From Polaromonas sp. (GTDB lineage Bacteria > Pseudomonadota > Gammaproteobacteria > Burkholderiales > Burkholderiaceae_C): a DNA stretch of 64,000 nt. Position numbers and translations under genes: made by a program. Numbering within the stretch: the first letter of the stretch is position 1; the number at the start of each line of letters is the position of its first letter. Under the pieces are notes generated by a model that searched no databases, was not told the origin of the DNA, and was given only the letters and a program-made list of their open reading frames with translations. Location of the stretch: contig NZ_JAQSDL010000080.1 of assembly GCF_029945895.1 (NCBI RefSeq), positions 1 to 64,000 on the forward strand, read 5' to 3'. Positions 63,893-64,000 of the stretch are shown one piece after another.

Positions 63893-64000
63893 AGATTCGA
63901 GTTTCACGAAGCTGCCGGGTCCGCCTCTGGGCTTCCACCCTGGGGGTGGGTGTACCCACGGAACAGGCCAGCTGTGGATGAAGCCATACCGCAAGGAAGA

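Noticed and set aside
63935-63949. Terminator behind upp
   Set aside because: The CCACCC/GGGTGG stem has a three-base loop but no T-tract follows.

Overview
The window is about 64 kb of GC-rich chromosome from a beta-proteobacterium, most likely a member of the Comamonadaceae (Polaromonas/Rhodoferax-like). This rests on gene orders typical of Burkholderiales: smc-zipA-ligA, dapC-dapD-pilU-dapE-prmB, msrB-yciB-bolA-ppiC, and purD-acyltransferase-hemF-nadD-rsfS-rlmH-maf-rng. It also rests on short interspersed repeats that I recall from this family. No rRNA, prophage, transposase or CRISPR array is visible. There is one tRNA (Lys, anticodon TTT).

Layout. 1-7.2 kb (minus): the first codons of a gene leaving the left edge, then a branched-chain-type ABC transporter (livF, livG, livM, livH, binding protein) and an acyl-CoA ligase, probably an uptake-and-activation unit for an organic or fatty acid. 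7.4-12.3 kb (plus): a Crp-like regulator, SelO, MsrB, YciB, a BolA-like protein and a periplasmic PpiC isomerase. 12.3-16.6 kb: large catalase, an exported metal-dependent hydrolase and a DUF2189 membrane protein. 16.7-28.6 kb: purL, then divergent map-glnD, an OmpA-like protein, def, ybaN and ligA. 28.7-33.5 kb: zipA and smc. 33.8-41.6 kb (plus): the lysine/peptidoglycan branch dapC-dapD-dapE with pilU and prmB inside it, then an ABC-F ATPase. 41.7-48.6 kb: a DUF697-like protein, a BLUF photosensor, tRNA-Lys, tcdA, a YedE-type sulfur transporter, cpoB-pal-tolB and a glycosyltransferase. 48.9-53.6 kb: msbA plus glycosyltransferases and a polysaccharide deacetylase for the cell surface. 53.6-61.5 kb (minus): the long rng-to-yebC gene string. 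61.7-63.8 kb: a YjgR-type ATPase and upp.

The most unusual content is two families of short interspersed repeats. Family A is GC-rich, about 80-100 bp. Six of its nine copies lie directly behind stop codons, always in the sense orientation. Three more lie inside essential or housekeeping genes (ligA, dapC, prmB) without breaking the frame. The composite family A sequence has no stop codon in any of the six frames, and the two sense intragenic copies are read in the same frame. Family B carries a GCTAT...ATAGC terminal palindrome and is embedded in dapE, purL (twice) and other genes; its terminal hairpin also forms the terminator of tRNA-Lys. Both families recall the protein-embedded palindromic elements of Rickettsia. 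A separate 155-bp imperfect palindrome sits upstream of the YjgR-type gene. Several genes have a -10-like hexamer almost exactly 6 nt before the start codon, which suggests leaderless transcripts.
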